Of a stretch of 64,000 nt of DNA, positions 7,883 through 16,999 are shown one piece after another. Positions within the stretch are counted from its first letter, which is position 1. Each line of letters opens with the position of its first letter. Made by a program: the position numbers and the translations under genes. Below the pieces are notes generated by a model. That model made no database searches. It was not told where the DNA came from and was given only the letters and a program-made list of their open reading frames with translations. Origin of the DNA: Globicatella sulfidifaciens DSM 15739 (GTDB lineage: Bacteria > Bacillota > Bacilli > Lactobacillales > Aerococcaceae); assembly GCF_900167405.1 (NCBI RefSeq), contig NZ_FUWO01000013.1, positions 1-64,000 of the forward strand, in the 5' to 3' direction.

Positions 7883-8821
7883 ATGAAATCAATTATAACA
7901 GAAGAAATGCGATATAGAAAGAACGCCCTGAAATATGCGGTAAAATGCGGAAACTATCCCCAAGCAGCCCGTCGTTATCATACCTCTCGCCAACAAATCT
8001 CAAGATGGGTTGCGCGTTATGATGGGAGTTGGGAGAGTCTTCGAGCGAAAAGTAGACGCCCTCTAACTCATCCTAATCAACATACAGCTGAGGACCTTCA
8101 GTTAGTCCGAACAAAGCATCAACGATACGGTCACGAAGGCTTGGCTCAAGTGTATGTCGAATGCCTGAAGCAAGGTTATCATCGACATTATACAACGATG
8201 TGTAAGATAATCCGCCAACAAGGATGGCATAAAAACACGGAAGAAGCAGTCAAACGGTATCCCAAATCAAAATGGAAACCGATAGAGGTGAGTTATCCCG
8301 GGGAGAAAGTACAGATTGATATTAAGTATGTACCAAGAGAATGCTTAAAGTTTGATACATGAGGGATTAGATATTATCAGATAACGGCAATCGATGAGTA
8401 TTCACGAAAGCGATACTGTAAGATTGTAGACGAGAAAAGTGTGACGCATACAGCGTATTTTTTACTCGAGTTAGGAGCAGGATTGGGGTTCAAGATCGAC
8501 TGTATTCAAACGGATAATGGGAAAGAATTTACGAATGGTGATGATCCGAGTGCACCCAAGACCATTTTCGAAAGTATTTTAGCATCAAAAGACATTAAGT
8601 ATCTGAAGACACGTCCGTATAGTCCGTGGCAGAATGGTAAAGTAGAACGAAGTCATCGAATGGATACGGAACGTTTTTATCAAAAGCGGGAATTTAGAAG
8701 TGTGGAAGAGTTAGTTAAAGCGCATCAACGTTATTATCGACGTCAGAATAACGTCGTTACGAAAACACCTGGGTTTAAGAGTCCAAACCAAGTGATAGAA
8801 GAATATCAGAAAGTCGCTTAA
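7883..8821 (+). pseudogene. IS481/IS3-like DDE transposase with in-frame stop
   Basis: One frame of 312 codons encodes an N-terminal helix-turn-helix (about residues 15-60) and an rve integrase core. The Asp of VQIDIKYVP, the Asp of IQTDNGKEF and the Glu of GKVERSH form the DDE triad. A single TGA at 8360-8362 splits it at codon 160, inside the catalytic core, with the same frame continuing on both sides. This looks like a recent point mutation (CGA or TGG to TGA), so the element cannot make full-length transposase without readthrough. Confidence 0.85.
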
Positions 8822-8924
8822 TCATAGCGAGCCATTATACCAAGTTCTTTTAGCCTATCAAGGAAAAGGATGTCCTTGACAGGCTAAAAGAACTTGATGG
8901 CTATTCGCTATCCTGATTAAGCAA
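8816..8924. repeat. Very long hairpin at the transposase 3' end
   Basis: The core is a 23-bp stem with one mismatch (arms 8841-8863 and 8874-8896, loop 10 nt). Outside it the arms continue imperfectly (GCTTAATCA...AGCGA...GCCAT against ATGGCTATTCGCT...TGATTAAGC), so the whole foldback covers about 109 nt and includes the transposase stop codon. No T-run follows. It may protect the IS message or block outside transcripts. Confidence 0.75.
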
Positions 8925-8994
8925 CTCTTTATAAGCGATTGTCACAAATGTTTGACTTCTGTACACATCACAAATTATTCATTTACATAAACTC

Positions 8995-9054
8995 TTGACA
9001 ATAATCGTTTACTAGTGTAAACTGTATTTAACATTAATGTTTACACGCGTAAAC
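8995..9054 (+). promoter_or_regulatory. CopY promoter/operator of copYAZB
   Basis: A -35 TTGACA (8995-9000) and -10 TAAACT (9018-9023) are 17 bp apart. Two operators GTTTAC-N4-GTAAAC lie at 9007-9022 and 9039-9054, with starts 32 bp apart. CopY bound here would block RNA polymerase until copper (I) displaces the zinc it carries. Confidence 0.88.
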
Positions 9055-9070
9055 GAAAGAAGGGGAGAAT

Positions 9071-9526
9071 ATGAGTACTATAGCTGTAGACCTTCATATT
9101 ACAGATGCTGAATGGGAGGTTATGCGTGTAGTCTGGGCGAATGGACGAGTGACTAGTAAAGAAGTCATCTCCATATTGAAAGAAAAAATGGACTGGAAAC
9201 AAGCTACTATCAAAACGCTCTTAGGTCGACTGGTTGAAAAAGGCGTACTAAATACAGAGAAAGAAGGAAGAAAATTTATTTATACTGCCAATATTGAAGA
9301 GAAAGAAGCCATAGGAATTTATACAGACGATATTTTCAACCGTATTTGTCGAAAGAATGTCGGGAAGGTAGTAGGGAGTATCATTGAAGATCATGTCTTA
9401 AGCTTCGATGATATCCAAAGGCTAGAAGAAATATTAGAAATGAAAAAAGCTTTCGCAGTAGAAGAAGTTGATTGTCAGTGTGCAGAAGGGCAATGCGATT
9501 GCCATTTACATCATCATGGAGAATAA
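9071..9526 (+). CDS. copY: Copper-responsive repressor CopY
   Basis: A BlaI/MecI/CopY-type winged-helix repressor of 151 residues. The N-terminal DNA-binding domain (about 8-80) is followed by a dimerisation helix region. The C-terminus carries the CXCX4CXC metal motif (CQCAEGQCDC, about 136-145) and then three His. In Enterococcus hirae CopY, Zn at this site keeps the repressor on DNA and Cu(I) releases it. It is first in copYAZB, directly after its two operators. GGGGAG precedes the ATG. A 5' copy with a lost start lies at 4684. Confidence 0.96.
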   Translation: MSTIAVDLHITDAEWEVMRVVWANGRVTSKEVISILKEKMDWKQATIKTLLGRLVEKGVLNTEKEGRKFIYTANIEEKEAIGIYTDDIFNRICRKNVGKVVGSIIEDHVLSFDDIQRLEEILEMKKAFAVEEVDCQCAEGQCDCHLHHHGE

Positions 9527-9538
9527 GGAGTGAAAAAA

Positions 9539-12004
9539 TTGGAGAATAAATCATTTGCCATAGAAGGTATGACCTGCGCATCTTGTGCACAGACAGTAGA
9601 AAAAGCAGCAAAAAAGGTTCGTGGGGTCACACAGGCTTCCGTAAACCTAGCAACAGAAAAGTTAAGTATAGAGTACGATGAATCAACTTTTTCGGTAGAA
9701 AATCTACAAAAAGCAGTGGATAATTTAGGGTATGAAATGGTCACCCAGGAAGGAACGACGCAAACCTTTGCAATTGAAGGGATGACCTGTGCATCCTGTG
9801 CACAGACAATTGAAAAAGCTGTCGGAAAGTTGTCGGGCGTAGATAAAGTTTCAGTCAATCTAGCGACAGAAAAAATGCAAGTTTCTTATAACCCGTCAGT
9901 AATTTCAGTATCTGATGTGACTGGTGCTGTATCCAATAGTGGTTATGCAGCTGTATTAGAGACTACGGATACTCAAGATCATTCACGAGCAGAGAAGCGT
10001 GAGAAAAAAGAAAAAAGAATGAAGCAACTTTCAAATCGTTTTGGGGTATCCATTATATTTACAATCCCTTTACTAATTATATCCATGGGTCATATGGTAG
10101 GCATGCCACTACCAAATATCATTGACCCAATGACAAATCCATTAAATATGTCTCTTTTACAACTTATTCTGACTTTGCCGATAATGGTAGTGAGCTGGGA
10201 ATATTTCCAGAAGGGATTCAAAACCTTATTTAAAGGTCACCCGAATATGGATTCCTTGATTGCGCTTGGTACGGCGGCTGCATTTGTTTACAGTCTCGCT
10301 GCGACAATCGCAACAGGCCTGGGTTACGGTAATTTTTCAGATTTACTTTATTATGAAGTAACTGGCGTTATTTTGACACTCCATACTTTAGGGCTATTTT
10401 TAGAAGAGCGATCAAAGGGTCAAATGTCCTCAGCTATTGAAAAATTAGTTAACTTGGCTCCTAAAACAGCTCGAGTGATACGTAATGGTGTGGAACAAGA
10501 GATTACTGTGGACGAAGTCGCTTTAGGAGATGTTATTCGAGTTCGTCCGGGAGAAAGTATGCCTGTAGATGGTGTTGTTGTTGAGGGACGCACTTCAGTC
10601 GATGAATCAATGCTGACAGGAGAAAGTATCCCCGTGGAAAAGGAAATTGGAGACGAGGTTATTGGGGCTAGTATCAATAAAAATGGTTCCATTGATTACC
10701 GCGCGACTCGAGTGGGAAGTGATACAACTCTATCTCAAATCATAAAATTAGTAGAAGATGCTCAAGGGTCTAAAGCACCCATTGCTCGAATGGCCGATAT
10801 CATTACCAGATATTTCGTACCGATTGTTATAGCATTAGCCGTTTTAGCAGGGATTGCTTGGTTAATTGCAGGTCAATCTGGAATATTTGTTTTATCCGTT
10901 ATCATAACAACCCTTGTCATTGCTTGTCCATGTGCCTTAGGTTTGGCGACTCCAACAGGTATTATGGTTGGAACCGGAAAAGGGGCAGAACATGGTGTCT
11001 TGATAAAAAGTGGTGAGGCGTTAGAAACCACTCATAATTTAGACACGATTGTATTTGATAAAACAGGGACACTGACAGAAGGTAAACCTATCGTGACGGA
11101 TATTTTGGTAACTCCTCTTATTACTAAAGAAAATCTTTTATATTATGCAGCTTCTGGTGAAACAGGTTCTGAACACCCATTAGGCGAAGCCATCGTACAA
11201 AAATCAAAAGAAGAGAACATGACATTAGCTAAACCAGATCATTTTGAAGCGATTCCTGGACACGGGATTCGAGTTGAAATTGAGGGCAAAGATATGTACA
11301 TTGGAAACCGTAAACTGATGCTAGAGCAAAAGATTGATTTATCAAGCATGGAAAAAGAATCCAATCGTTTAGCAGACGAAGGAAAAACACCGATGTATCT
11401 CTCTGTTGATGGAGAACTAGCTGGAATTATCGCAGTAGCTGACACACTCAAGGAAAATAGTATGAAGGCTGTTAAAGAACTTAGAAGACGCGGTGTTGAA
11501 GTAATCATGATTACTGGAGATAACAAACGTACAGCCAAAGCGATTGCTAAGCAAGTGGGTATAGACCGTGTATTAAGTGAAGTATTACCTGAAGATAAAG
11601 CAGAGGAAGTCAAAAAACTACAAGAGGCAGGCAAGAAGGTAGCGATGGTTGGAGACGGCATTAACGATGCACCCGCATTAGCTCAAGCAGATATCGGTAT
11701 TGCAGTTGGATCAGGTACAGACGTGGCGATTGAATCGGCTGATATTGTCCTGATGCGTAATGATTTAACCGCTGTATTGACTGCGATTGATTTAAGTCAT
11801 GCAACGCTACGAAACATTAAACAAAACTTGTTCTGGGCTTTTGCTTACAACCTTGTAGGTATTCCAGTCGCGATGGGTCTCTTGTATATTTTTGGCGGAC
11901 CATTGATGAGTCCAATGTTTGCGGCAGTCGCCATGAGTTTCAGCTCCGTATCGGTCTTGCTCAATGCTTTACGGTTAAGACGATTCAAACCAGCAGTTGT
12001 TTAG
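9539..12004 (+). CDS. copA: Copper-translocating P1B-type ATPase CopA
   Basis: A Cu(I) pump of about 821 residues that moves copper across the membrane. Two N-terminal heavy-metal domains carry GMTCASC (about residues 10 and 83). The transmembrane metal site is CPC (near 463), followed by the phosphorylation motif DKTGT (near 507), SEHPLGE, and the hinge GDGINDAP (near 705). I choose TTG 9539: the AAGGAG at 9525-9530 overlaps the in-frame GTG at 9530 but is 8 bp from the TTG. The gene follows copY by 12 bp and shares its promoter. Confidence 0.96.
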   Translation: MENKSFAIEGMTCASCAQTVEKAAKKVRGVTQASVNLATEKLSIEYDESTFSVENLQKAVDNLGYEMVTQEGTTQTFAIEGMTCASCAQTIEKAVGKLSGVDKVSVNLATEKMQVSYNPSVISVSDVTGAVSNSGYAAVLETTDTQDHSRAEKREKKEKRMKQLSNRFGVSIIFTIPLLIISMGHMVGMPLPNIIDPMTNPLNMSLLQLILTLPIMVVSWEYFQKGFKTLFKGHPNMDSLIALGTAAAFVYSLAATIATGLGYGNFSDLLYYEVTGVILTLHTLGLFLEERSKGQMSSAIEKLVNLAPKTARVIRNGVEQEITVDEVALGDVIRVRPGESMPVDGVVVEGRTSVDESMLTGESIPVEKEIGDEVIGASINKNGSIDYRATRVGSDTTLSQIIKLVEDAQGSKAPIARMADIITRYFVPIVIALAVLAGIAWLIAGQSGIFVLSVIITTLVIACPCALGLATPTGIMVGTGKGAEHGVLIKSGEALETTHNLDTIVFDKTGTLTEGKPIVTDILVTPLITKENLLYYAASGETGSEHPLGEAIVQKSKEENMTLAKPDHFEAIPGHGIRVEIEGKDMYIGNRKLMLEQKIDLSSMEKESNRLADEGKTPMYLSVDGELAGIIAVADTLKENSMKAVKELRRRGVEVIMITGDNKRTAKAIAKQVGIDRVLSEVLPEDKAEEVKKLQEAGKKVAMVGDGINDAPALAQADIGIAVGSGTDVAIESADIVLMRNDLTAVLTAIDLSHATLRNIKQNLFWAFAYNLVGIPVAMGLLYIFGGPLMSPMFAAVAMSFSSVSVLLNALRLRRFKPAVV

Positions 12005-12088
12005 AAAACACGTAGCTTATCTGGGATTTAAACTTCTTCCTATTCTAATAATAGGAGAAGATAAAAAAATAAAAAGGGGAATAGAATA

Positions 12089-12295
12089 ATGAAAAAAGAA
12101 GTCTTATTAGATGGCGTAAAATGTGCAGGTTGTGCCAATACAGTGCAAGAAAAATTTTCAGCTATTGAAGGGGTTGAATCTGTAGAGGTTGATTTTGCGA
12201 CTAAAAAAGCAGTACTTGAAAGTAAAACAGAGATTGATACCGAAACGCTCAATGCTGCTTTAGCAGAAACTAACTATTCAGTATTAAGTGTATAA
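12089..12295 (+). CDS. copZ: Copper chaperone CopZ
   Basis: A 68-residue HMA-fold chaperone that carries Cu(I) to CopY and CopA. The metal site is KCAGC (residues 11-15), in the place of the usual MXCXXC. AAAAGGGG precedes the ATG. It lies 84 bp after copA in the same operon. Confidence 0.94.
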   Translation: MKKEVLLDGVKCAGCANTVQEKFSAIEGVESVEVDFATKKAVLESKTEIDTETLNAALAETNYSVLSV

Positions 12296-12433
12296 AGTAC
12301 GAATACCATTTATTCATAGATAGTAGATAGAAATAAAGTATAGAACCCTTTTCATGAGAATTATATGCAGTGTTAGATGAGAAAGTTCTAAAACTTTAAA
12401 ATCAGACTCTAATATAATGAGGAGGAATTAAAA

Positions 12434-14656
12434 ATGAGAAATAACAAAAAACATTCGTCACATAGTCATCATAATCACGGCGACATAGATCACTCAAAAC
12501 ACGACCATAATGAAATGGAACATAGTCAGATGGATCACAGCAAGATGAAACATAGTCAGATGGATCACAGCAAGATGAAACATAGTCAGATGGATCACAG
12601 CAAGATGAAACATAGTCAGATGGATCACAGCAAGATGAAACATAGTCAGATGGATCACAGCAAGATGAATCATAGTGCGATGGATCACAGTGAAATGGAT
12701 CATGGCGCAATGGGAGGGCATGCCCACCACCATCACGGTAGCTTTAAGGAGATTTTCTTGAAGTCACTCCCATTAGGAATTGCAATCTTACTCATTACTC
12801 CTATGATGGATATTCAGTTGCCTTTCCAAATTATCTTTCCTTATGCAGACGTTGTAGCAGCTATATTGGCAACAATTCTATACATTTATGGCGGAAAACC
12901 ATTCTACATGGGTGCGAAAGATGAGTTTAATTCAAAAGCTCCAGGCATGATGTCCCTGATTACTTTGGGAATAACGGTTTCTTATGCCTATAGTGTTTAC
13001 GCAGTGGCCGCTCGATATGTAACTGGAGAACATGTCATGGACTTCTTCTTTGAGTTTGCAACGTTAATTTTAATCATGTTATTAGGACACTGGATTGAAA
13101 TGAAGGCATTGGGTGAAGCAGGGGACGCACAAAAAGCGTTGGCTGAGTTGGTGCCGAAAGATGCTCATGTTGTTTTAGAAGACGATTCGATTGAGACTCG
13201 TCCAGTTGCTGACTTGCAAGTAGGTGATTTGATTCGTGTTCAAGCCGGAGAAAATGTTCCAGCAGATGGAACGATCCAGCGTGGCGAATCACGTGTAAAC
13301 GAAGCGCTTGTGACTGGGGAATCGAAACCAATTGAAAAAAAACCCGGAGATGAGGTCATCGGTGGATCAACCAATGGTGACGGAGTCCTCTATGTGGAAA
13401 TAAAGCAGACGGGAGATAAGTCCTTCATTTCTCAGGTTCAAACATTAATCAGTCAAGCTCAAGGCCAATCTTCTCGAGCAGAAAATCTTGCACAAAAAGT
13501 TGCAGGATGGCTCTTTTATATTGCGGTTATTGTAGCTCTTATTGCCCTTGTCATATGGATGGTTATAGCTGATGTACCAACGGCAGTTATTTTTACAGTC
13601 ACCACATTAGTTATTGCTTGTCCGCATGCACTGGGTCTGGCTATTCCATTGGTGACTGCTCGTAGTACTAGCTTAGGGGCCAGTCGGGGATTATTAGTGA
13701 AAGACCGGGACGCTTTGGAGTTGACTACAAACGCAGATGTTATGGTTTTAGATAAAACTGGAACTTTAACAACTGGTGAGTTTAAAGTATTAGATGTTGA
13801 ACTCTTTAATGATAAATATACGAAAGATGAAATCGTTGCCTTATTGTCAGGTATCGAAGGTGGATCTAGTCACCCTATCGCTCAGTCAATTATTAGTTAC
13901 GCAGAACAGCAAGGGATACGTCCAGTAAGTTTTGATTCGATTGATGTTATTTCTGGCGCTGGTGTAGAAGGTCAAGCTAACGGACATCGTTATCAATTAA
14001 TCAGTCAAAAAGCATATGGACGTAATCTGGATATGGATATTCCAAAAGGAGCAACCCTCAGTGTCTTAGTAGAAAACGACGAAGCAATCGGTGCTGTAGC
14101 TTTAGGGGATGAATTAAAACCGACAAGTAAAGACTTAATACAAGCCCTTAGAAAGAACAAGATTCAGCCGATTATGGCAACGGGTGACAATGAAAAAGCG
14201 GCTCAAGGAGTTGCAGAAATTTTAGGTATTGATTATCTAGCTAATCAATCTCCTCAAGACAAATATGAATTAGTTGAAAAACTTAAAGCAGAAGGAAAGA
14301 AAGTTATCATGGTCGGTGACGGGGTCAACGATGCACCTTCTCTTGCATTAGCAGACGTTGGTATAGCTGTTGGTGCCGGAACTCAAGTAGCATTGGATTC
14401 AGCCGATGTCATCTTGACACAGTCAGATCCTGGTGATATTGAATCCTTTATCGAGTTGGCTCAGAAGACCACACGTAAGATGAAAGAAAATCTTGTTTGG
14501 GGAGCAGGGTATAACTTTATCGCAATCCCAATAGCTGCAGGAATACTAGCACCAATTGGCATAACATTAACTCCAGCAGTCGGTGCCATCTTGATGTCAC
14601 TTTCGACTGTAATTGTTGCCATCAATGCTATGACATTGAAATTAGAGCCAAAATAA
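12434..14656 (+). CDS. copB: Copper-exporting P1B-type ATPase CopB, His/Met-rich
   Basis: A second metal pump of 740 residues. The N-terminus (1 to about 105) has no HMA domain; it is a His/Met tail built mainly of five copies of HSQMDHSKMK plus related pieces, ending in a His cluster (HAHHHHG). The membrane site is CPH (residues about 396-398), typical of CopB, followed by DKTGT (near 439), GSSHPIA and GDGVNDAP (near 627). CopB types export Cu(I), Cu(II) or Ag(I). AGGAGG precedes the ATG. The 138-bp gap from copZ has no cop box that I can see. Confidence 0.95.
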   Translation: MRNNKKHSSHSHHNHGDIDHSKHDHNEMEHSQMDHSKMKHSQMDHSKMKHSQMDHSKMKHSQMDHSKMKHSQMDHSKMNHSAMDHSEMDHGAMGGHAHHHHGSFKEIFLKSLPLGIAILLITPMMDIQLPFQIIFPYADVVAAILATILYIYGGKPFYMGAKDEFNSKAPGMMSLITLGITVSYAYSVYAVAARYVTGEHVMDFFFEFATLILIMLLGHWIEMKALGEAGDAQKALAELVPKDAHVVLEDDSIETRPVADLQVGDLIRVQAGENVPADGTIQRGESRVNEALVTGESKPIEKKPGDEVIGGSTNGDGVLYVEIKQTGDKSFISQVQTLISQAQGQSSRAENLAQKVAGWLFYIAVIVALIALVIWMVIADVPTAVIFTVTTLVIACPHALGLAIPLVTARSTSLGASRGLLVKDRDALELTTNADVMVLDKTGTLTTGEFKVLDVELFNDKYTKDEIVALLSGIEGGSSHPIAQSIISYAEQQGIRPVSFDSIDVISGAGVEGQANGHRYQLISQKAYGRNLDMDIPKGATLSVLVENDEAIGAVALGDELKPTSKDLIQALRKNKIQPIMATGDNEKAAQGVAEILGIDYLANQSPQDKYELVEKLKAEGKKVIMVGDGVNDAPSLALADVGIAVGAGTQVALDSADVILTQSDPGDIESFIELAQKTTRKMKENLVWGAGYNFIAIPIAAGILAPIGITLTPAVGAILMSLSTVIVAINAMTLKLEPK
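12521..12670 (+). repeat. Five 30-bp tandem repeats in copB
   Basis: Five copies of a 30-bp unit beginning CATAGTCAGATGGATCACAG are identical except for the last base or two of copy five. Each encodes HSQMDHSKMK. Identity at the DNA level suggests recent expansion by slippage, which would change the number of metal-binding His and Met residues. Confidence 0.95.
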
Positions 14657-14724
14657 ACAGTTATTTGGCACATGAAATAATTGAATGACCTTATCGTGTA
14701 AAGATATAATAGTTTCACAAGAAA

Positions 14725-14766
14725 GGAAGAGATAGGATAATTTAAAAGATCATCTCTTCCTTTTTT
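14725..14766 (+). terminator. Terminator after copB
   Basis: The stem GGAAGAGAT / ATCTCTTCC is followed by six T. It ends copYAZB. Confidence 0.85.
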
Positions 14767-14787
14767 AGTTTATAAGGAGGAAAAATT

Positions 14788-15406
14788 ATGACGCTGGTCC
14801 TTTTAGGGTTACCCGGTGCTGGGAAAGGCACTCAAGATAAAAGAATCGCAGAGGAGTACCACCTGACGGCTATTCAATTGGTGAAATGTTACGAGAAGCA
14901 ACCAAGAGAAAGATACATTCGGACTCAGAGTGCAAGAATATATGAATAAAGGAGAGCTAGTTCCAGATGAGTGGATAAACTCATTGGTTAAGAGTCACTT
15001 ACAAGCAAAAGATGTTGAAAATGGCTTTGTTCTGGATGGTTACCCACGTATCCTACAGCAAGCAAAAATGCTCGAAGCTTACCTACAAAGTCAGAATCGG
15101 AATTTAGACGCCGTTCACTTTTTAGATGTAAGTCAGGATATGTTAAGGCATCGGTTAGCGAAACGAGGAGCTCTTCGTTTACAAGTAAAACAAGGGAATG
15201 CCCAAAACGAACCAAAACGGGGAGAAATTCGATTAGATGACAAACCAGAAGTGATCGAAAATAGGCTACGCTTTAACGAGGGATTAATCGAATCGCTCAT
15301 TCACTTCTATAAAGAACGAAATTTGCTCCACGTGATCAATGGTGAAGGAACTCCTGACAATGTGTTTGACAATATAAATGAGAGTTTATTGCCTATAAAC
15401 AAATAA
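14788..15406 (+). pseudogene. adk: Adenylate kinase, two frameshifts
   Basis: The start has a good ribosome binding site and encodes MTLVLLGLPGAGKGTQ, the P-loop of adenylate kinase. Soon after the EEYH residues the frame is lost: the NMP-binding part (SIGEMLREATKR) continues in a second frame, and the rest, from TFGLRVQEYMNKGELVPDEW on, continues in a third frame through to 15406. At least two indels, at about 14862-14875 and 14905-14920, are therefore needed. LID and C-terminal parts look normal. Adk is essential, so a working copy must lie elsewhere; this is an island-borne extra copy that has decayed. Confidence 0.85.
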
Positions 15407-15478
15407 CTATATAATTTTAACTAAAAATATATGATATAAAATCAATTAACTAATGTAAGCTATGAAGGGGATTGAAGA

Positions 15479-16312
15479 ATGAATGTTTTATTTAGCGTAA
15501 TCGATCCAGTTGCGATTTCATTTGGGACGATAGAAATTTATTGGTACGGAATTATTATTGCCTTAGCCATGCTGTTAGGTATTTCATTAGCAACAAAGGA
15601 AGCTCAAAAAATGGGACTAGAAGAAGACACTATGACAGATATGGCATTATGGGCCATACCAATTGGTTTTATTGGAGCTCGGCTTTATTATGTTTTATTC
15701 AAATGGGAGTATTATCTCCAAAACCCTAATGAAATCATCGCCATCTGGAATGGCGGTATTGCCATTTATGGGGGGCTAATTGCGGGTGGTCTCGCAGTGT
15801 ACTGGTTTGCAAGAAGAAAGAAAATGCCCCTAACTCTTTTATTAGACATAGTGGCACCTAGTGTTCTCCTAGCTCAATCGATTGGTCGCTGGGGAAATTT
15901 CATCAATCAAGAGGCACATGGCGGTCCAGTCACCCGACAATTTTTAGAAAACTTATACTTACCGGAATTCATCATTAACCAAATGAATATCAACGGAACC
16001 TATTACCATCCCACTTTTCTTTATGAGTCTTTATGGAGTTTAGTTGGTTTCGCCTTGTTGCTCCTTTTGCGGAACAAGAATCAATTCCTTCGCCAAGGAG
16101 AAGTGGCGCTCAGCTATGTCATTTGGTATTCAGCAGGAAGGTTTTTTATTGAAGGCATGCGGACTGACAGCTTATGGATAGGCGATTTCTTACGAGTTTC
16201 ACAAGGCTTGTCCCTCGTTTTGTTCGTAGCAGCACTGGGTGTTTTGATGTATCGCAGGTACTATACCTATCCGCTAGTACCCTATTATAAGGATGAGCCC
16301 AAACTGTTATAA
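15479..16312 (+). CDS. lgt: Prolipoprotein diacylglyceryl transferase
   Basis: Lgt attaches diacylglycerol to the lipobox Cys of prolipoproteins. The protein has 277 residues with seven likely membrane segments and the signature GRWGNFINQE (family RXGNFXNXE). AAGGGG precedes the ATG. It lies in the copper island after the adk pseudogene and is probably an extra copy beside a housekeeping lgt. The only lipobox protein visible in the island is the YdhK-like gene at 7110, a likely client (inference). Confidence 0.93.
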   Translation: MNVLFSVIDPVAISFGTIEIYWYGIIIALAMLLGISLATKEAQKMGLEEDTMTDMALWAIPIGFIGARLYYVLFKWEYYLQNPNEIIAIWNGGIAIYGGLIAGGLAVYWFARRKKMPLTLLLDIVAPSVLLAQSIGRWGNFINQEAHGGPVTRQFLENLYLPEFIINQMNINGTYYHPTFLYESLWSLVGFALLLLLRNKNQFLRQGEVALSYVIWYSAGRFFIEGMRTDSLWIGDFLRVSQGLSLVLFVAALGVLMYRRYYTYPLVPYYKDEPKLL

Positions 16313-16322
16313 AAGTTAAGAT

Positions 16323-16391
16323 AAGATTACCCAATTTGTTGCACGTAACTTTCCCCAGTTATGAACCACAAATCAGGTAATCTTTTTTGAT
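16323..16391 (+). terminator. Possible terminator after lgt
   Basis: AGATTACC and GGTAATCT pair across a long loop, and the right arm runs into six T. The long loop makes it a weaker call. Confidence 0.55.
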
Positions 16392-16418
16392 ATAATTGTC
16401 TATTTAGGAGGGATAATT

Positions 16419-16505
16419 ATGTCAGAAAAAGCAAGTATAACCATCACTTCACTTCATGATTTATTCATGTTAAGTGAATGGTATCGGAAAGGAGAAATAA
16501 CGTAA
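16419..16505 (+). pseudogene. Short ORF cut by the IS66 element
   Basis: A 28-codon frame with a good AGGAGG starts at 16419 and hits a stop within four bases of the left IS66 end at 16502. It is probably the first codons of a gene truncated by the insertion or a later deletion. The remaining residues (MSEKASITITSLHDLF at the start) are too few to name the product. Confidence 0.45.
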
Positions 16506-16581
16506 ACGCCGAATAACCAGGTACGTATCACAGCCTAACCACCTCCTGTATGATTAAGTTAAAACTTATGGAGGTGGTTGA

Positions 16582-16932
16582 TTGATTATTAATCTCGATG
16601 CTGCTAAACGCTATTACATTATGACTGGTCGGACAGACTTACTCAAGGGAGTTGACTCTCTGGCTGCTCTCGTTCAAAATGATTATCAATTAAATCCCTT
16701 TGAAAAGAATCGCTTTCTCTTCTGCGGGTCCAGGCTTGACCGCTTTAAAGCTCTTTATTGGGACGGCCAAGGTTTCTGGTTACTGTATAAACGCTATGAA
16801 TCTGGCCGAATTCATTGGCCTAGACAGAAGGAGTCACTGAAGGAAATTGACCGTCACCAACTCATTCAACTTATGGATGGCTTTTTGATCGCACCATCCG
16901 TTCAATCATTGGAAGGATCTTACACAATGTGA
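16582..16932 (+). CDS. tnpB: IS66 accessory protein TnpB
   Basis: A 116-residue protein of the IS66 Orf2 family, recognised by FLFCGSRLDRFKALYWDGQGFWLLYKR followed by a basic Trp-containing segment. It starts with TTG 6-8 bp after GAGGTGG. Intact, but useless for transposition without tnpC. Confidence 0.85.
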   Translation: MIINLDAAKRYYIMTGRTDLLKGVDSLAALVQNDYQLNPFEKNRFLFCGSRLDRFKALYWDGQGFWLLYKRYESGRIHWPRQKESLKEIDRHQLIQLMDGFLIAPSVQSLEGSYTM

Positions 16933-16999
16933 AAAAACTTGATTAAATCGCTTACAAGGTTTATAAGCAAAGAAATTTGAACAGAAGGGAGGTCCGGGA

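Larger units (their letters stand above)
7806..8946 (+). mobile_element. IS481-like insertion sequence
   Basis: An element of about 1.1 kb with one transposase frame. The candidate ends TGTGACAA (7806-7813) and TTGTCACA (8939-8946) are perfect inverted copies, with two further matching bases outside. No clear target-site duplication is seen, so the exact ends are uncertain. It separates the YdhK gene from copY, which probably once formed one island. Confidence 0.65.

Noticed and set aside
12521..12670. Regular 30-bp repeats as a possible CRISPR array
   Set aside because: The units are directly adjacent with no unique spacers and are in frame in copB.
12402..12736. Minus-strand frames with regular Cys/Asp/Ser or Met/His repeats opposite copB
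   Set aside because: They are the antisense of the 30-bp repeat in copB; no ribosome binding site or codon signal of their own.
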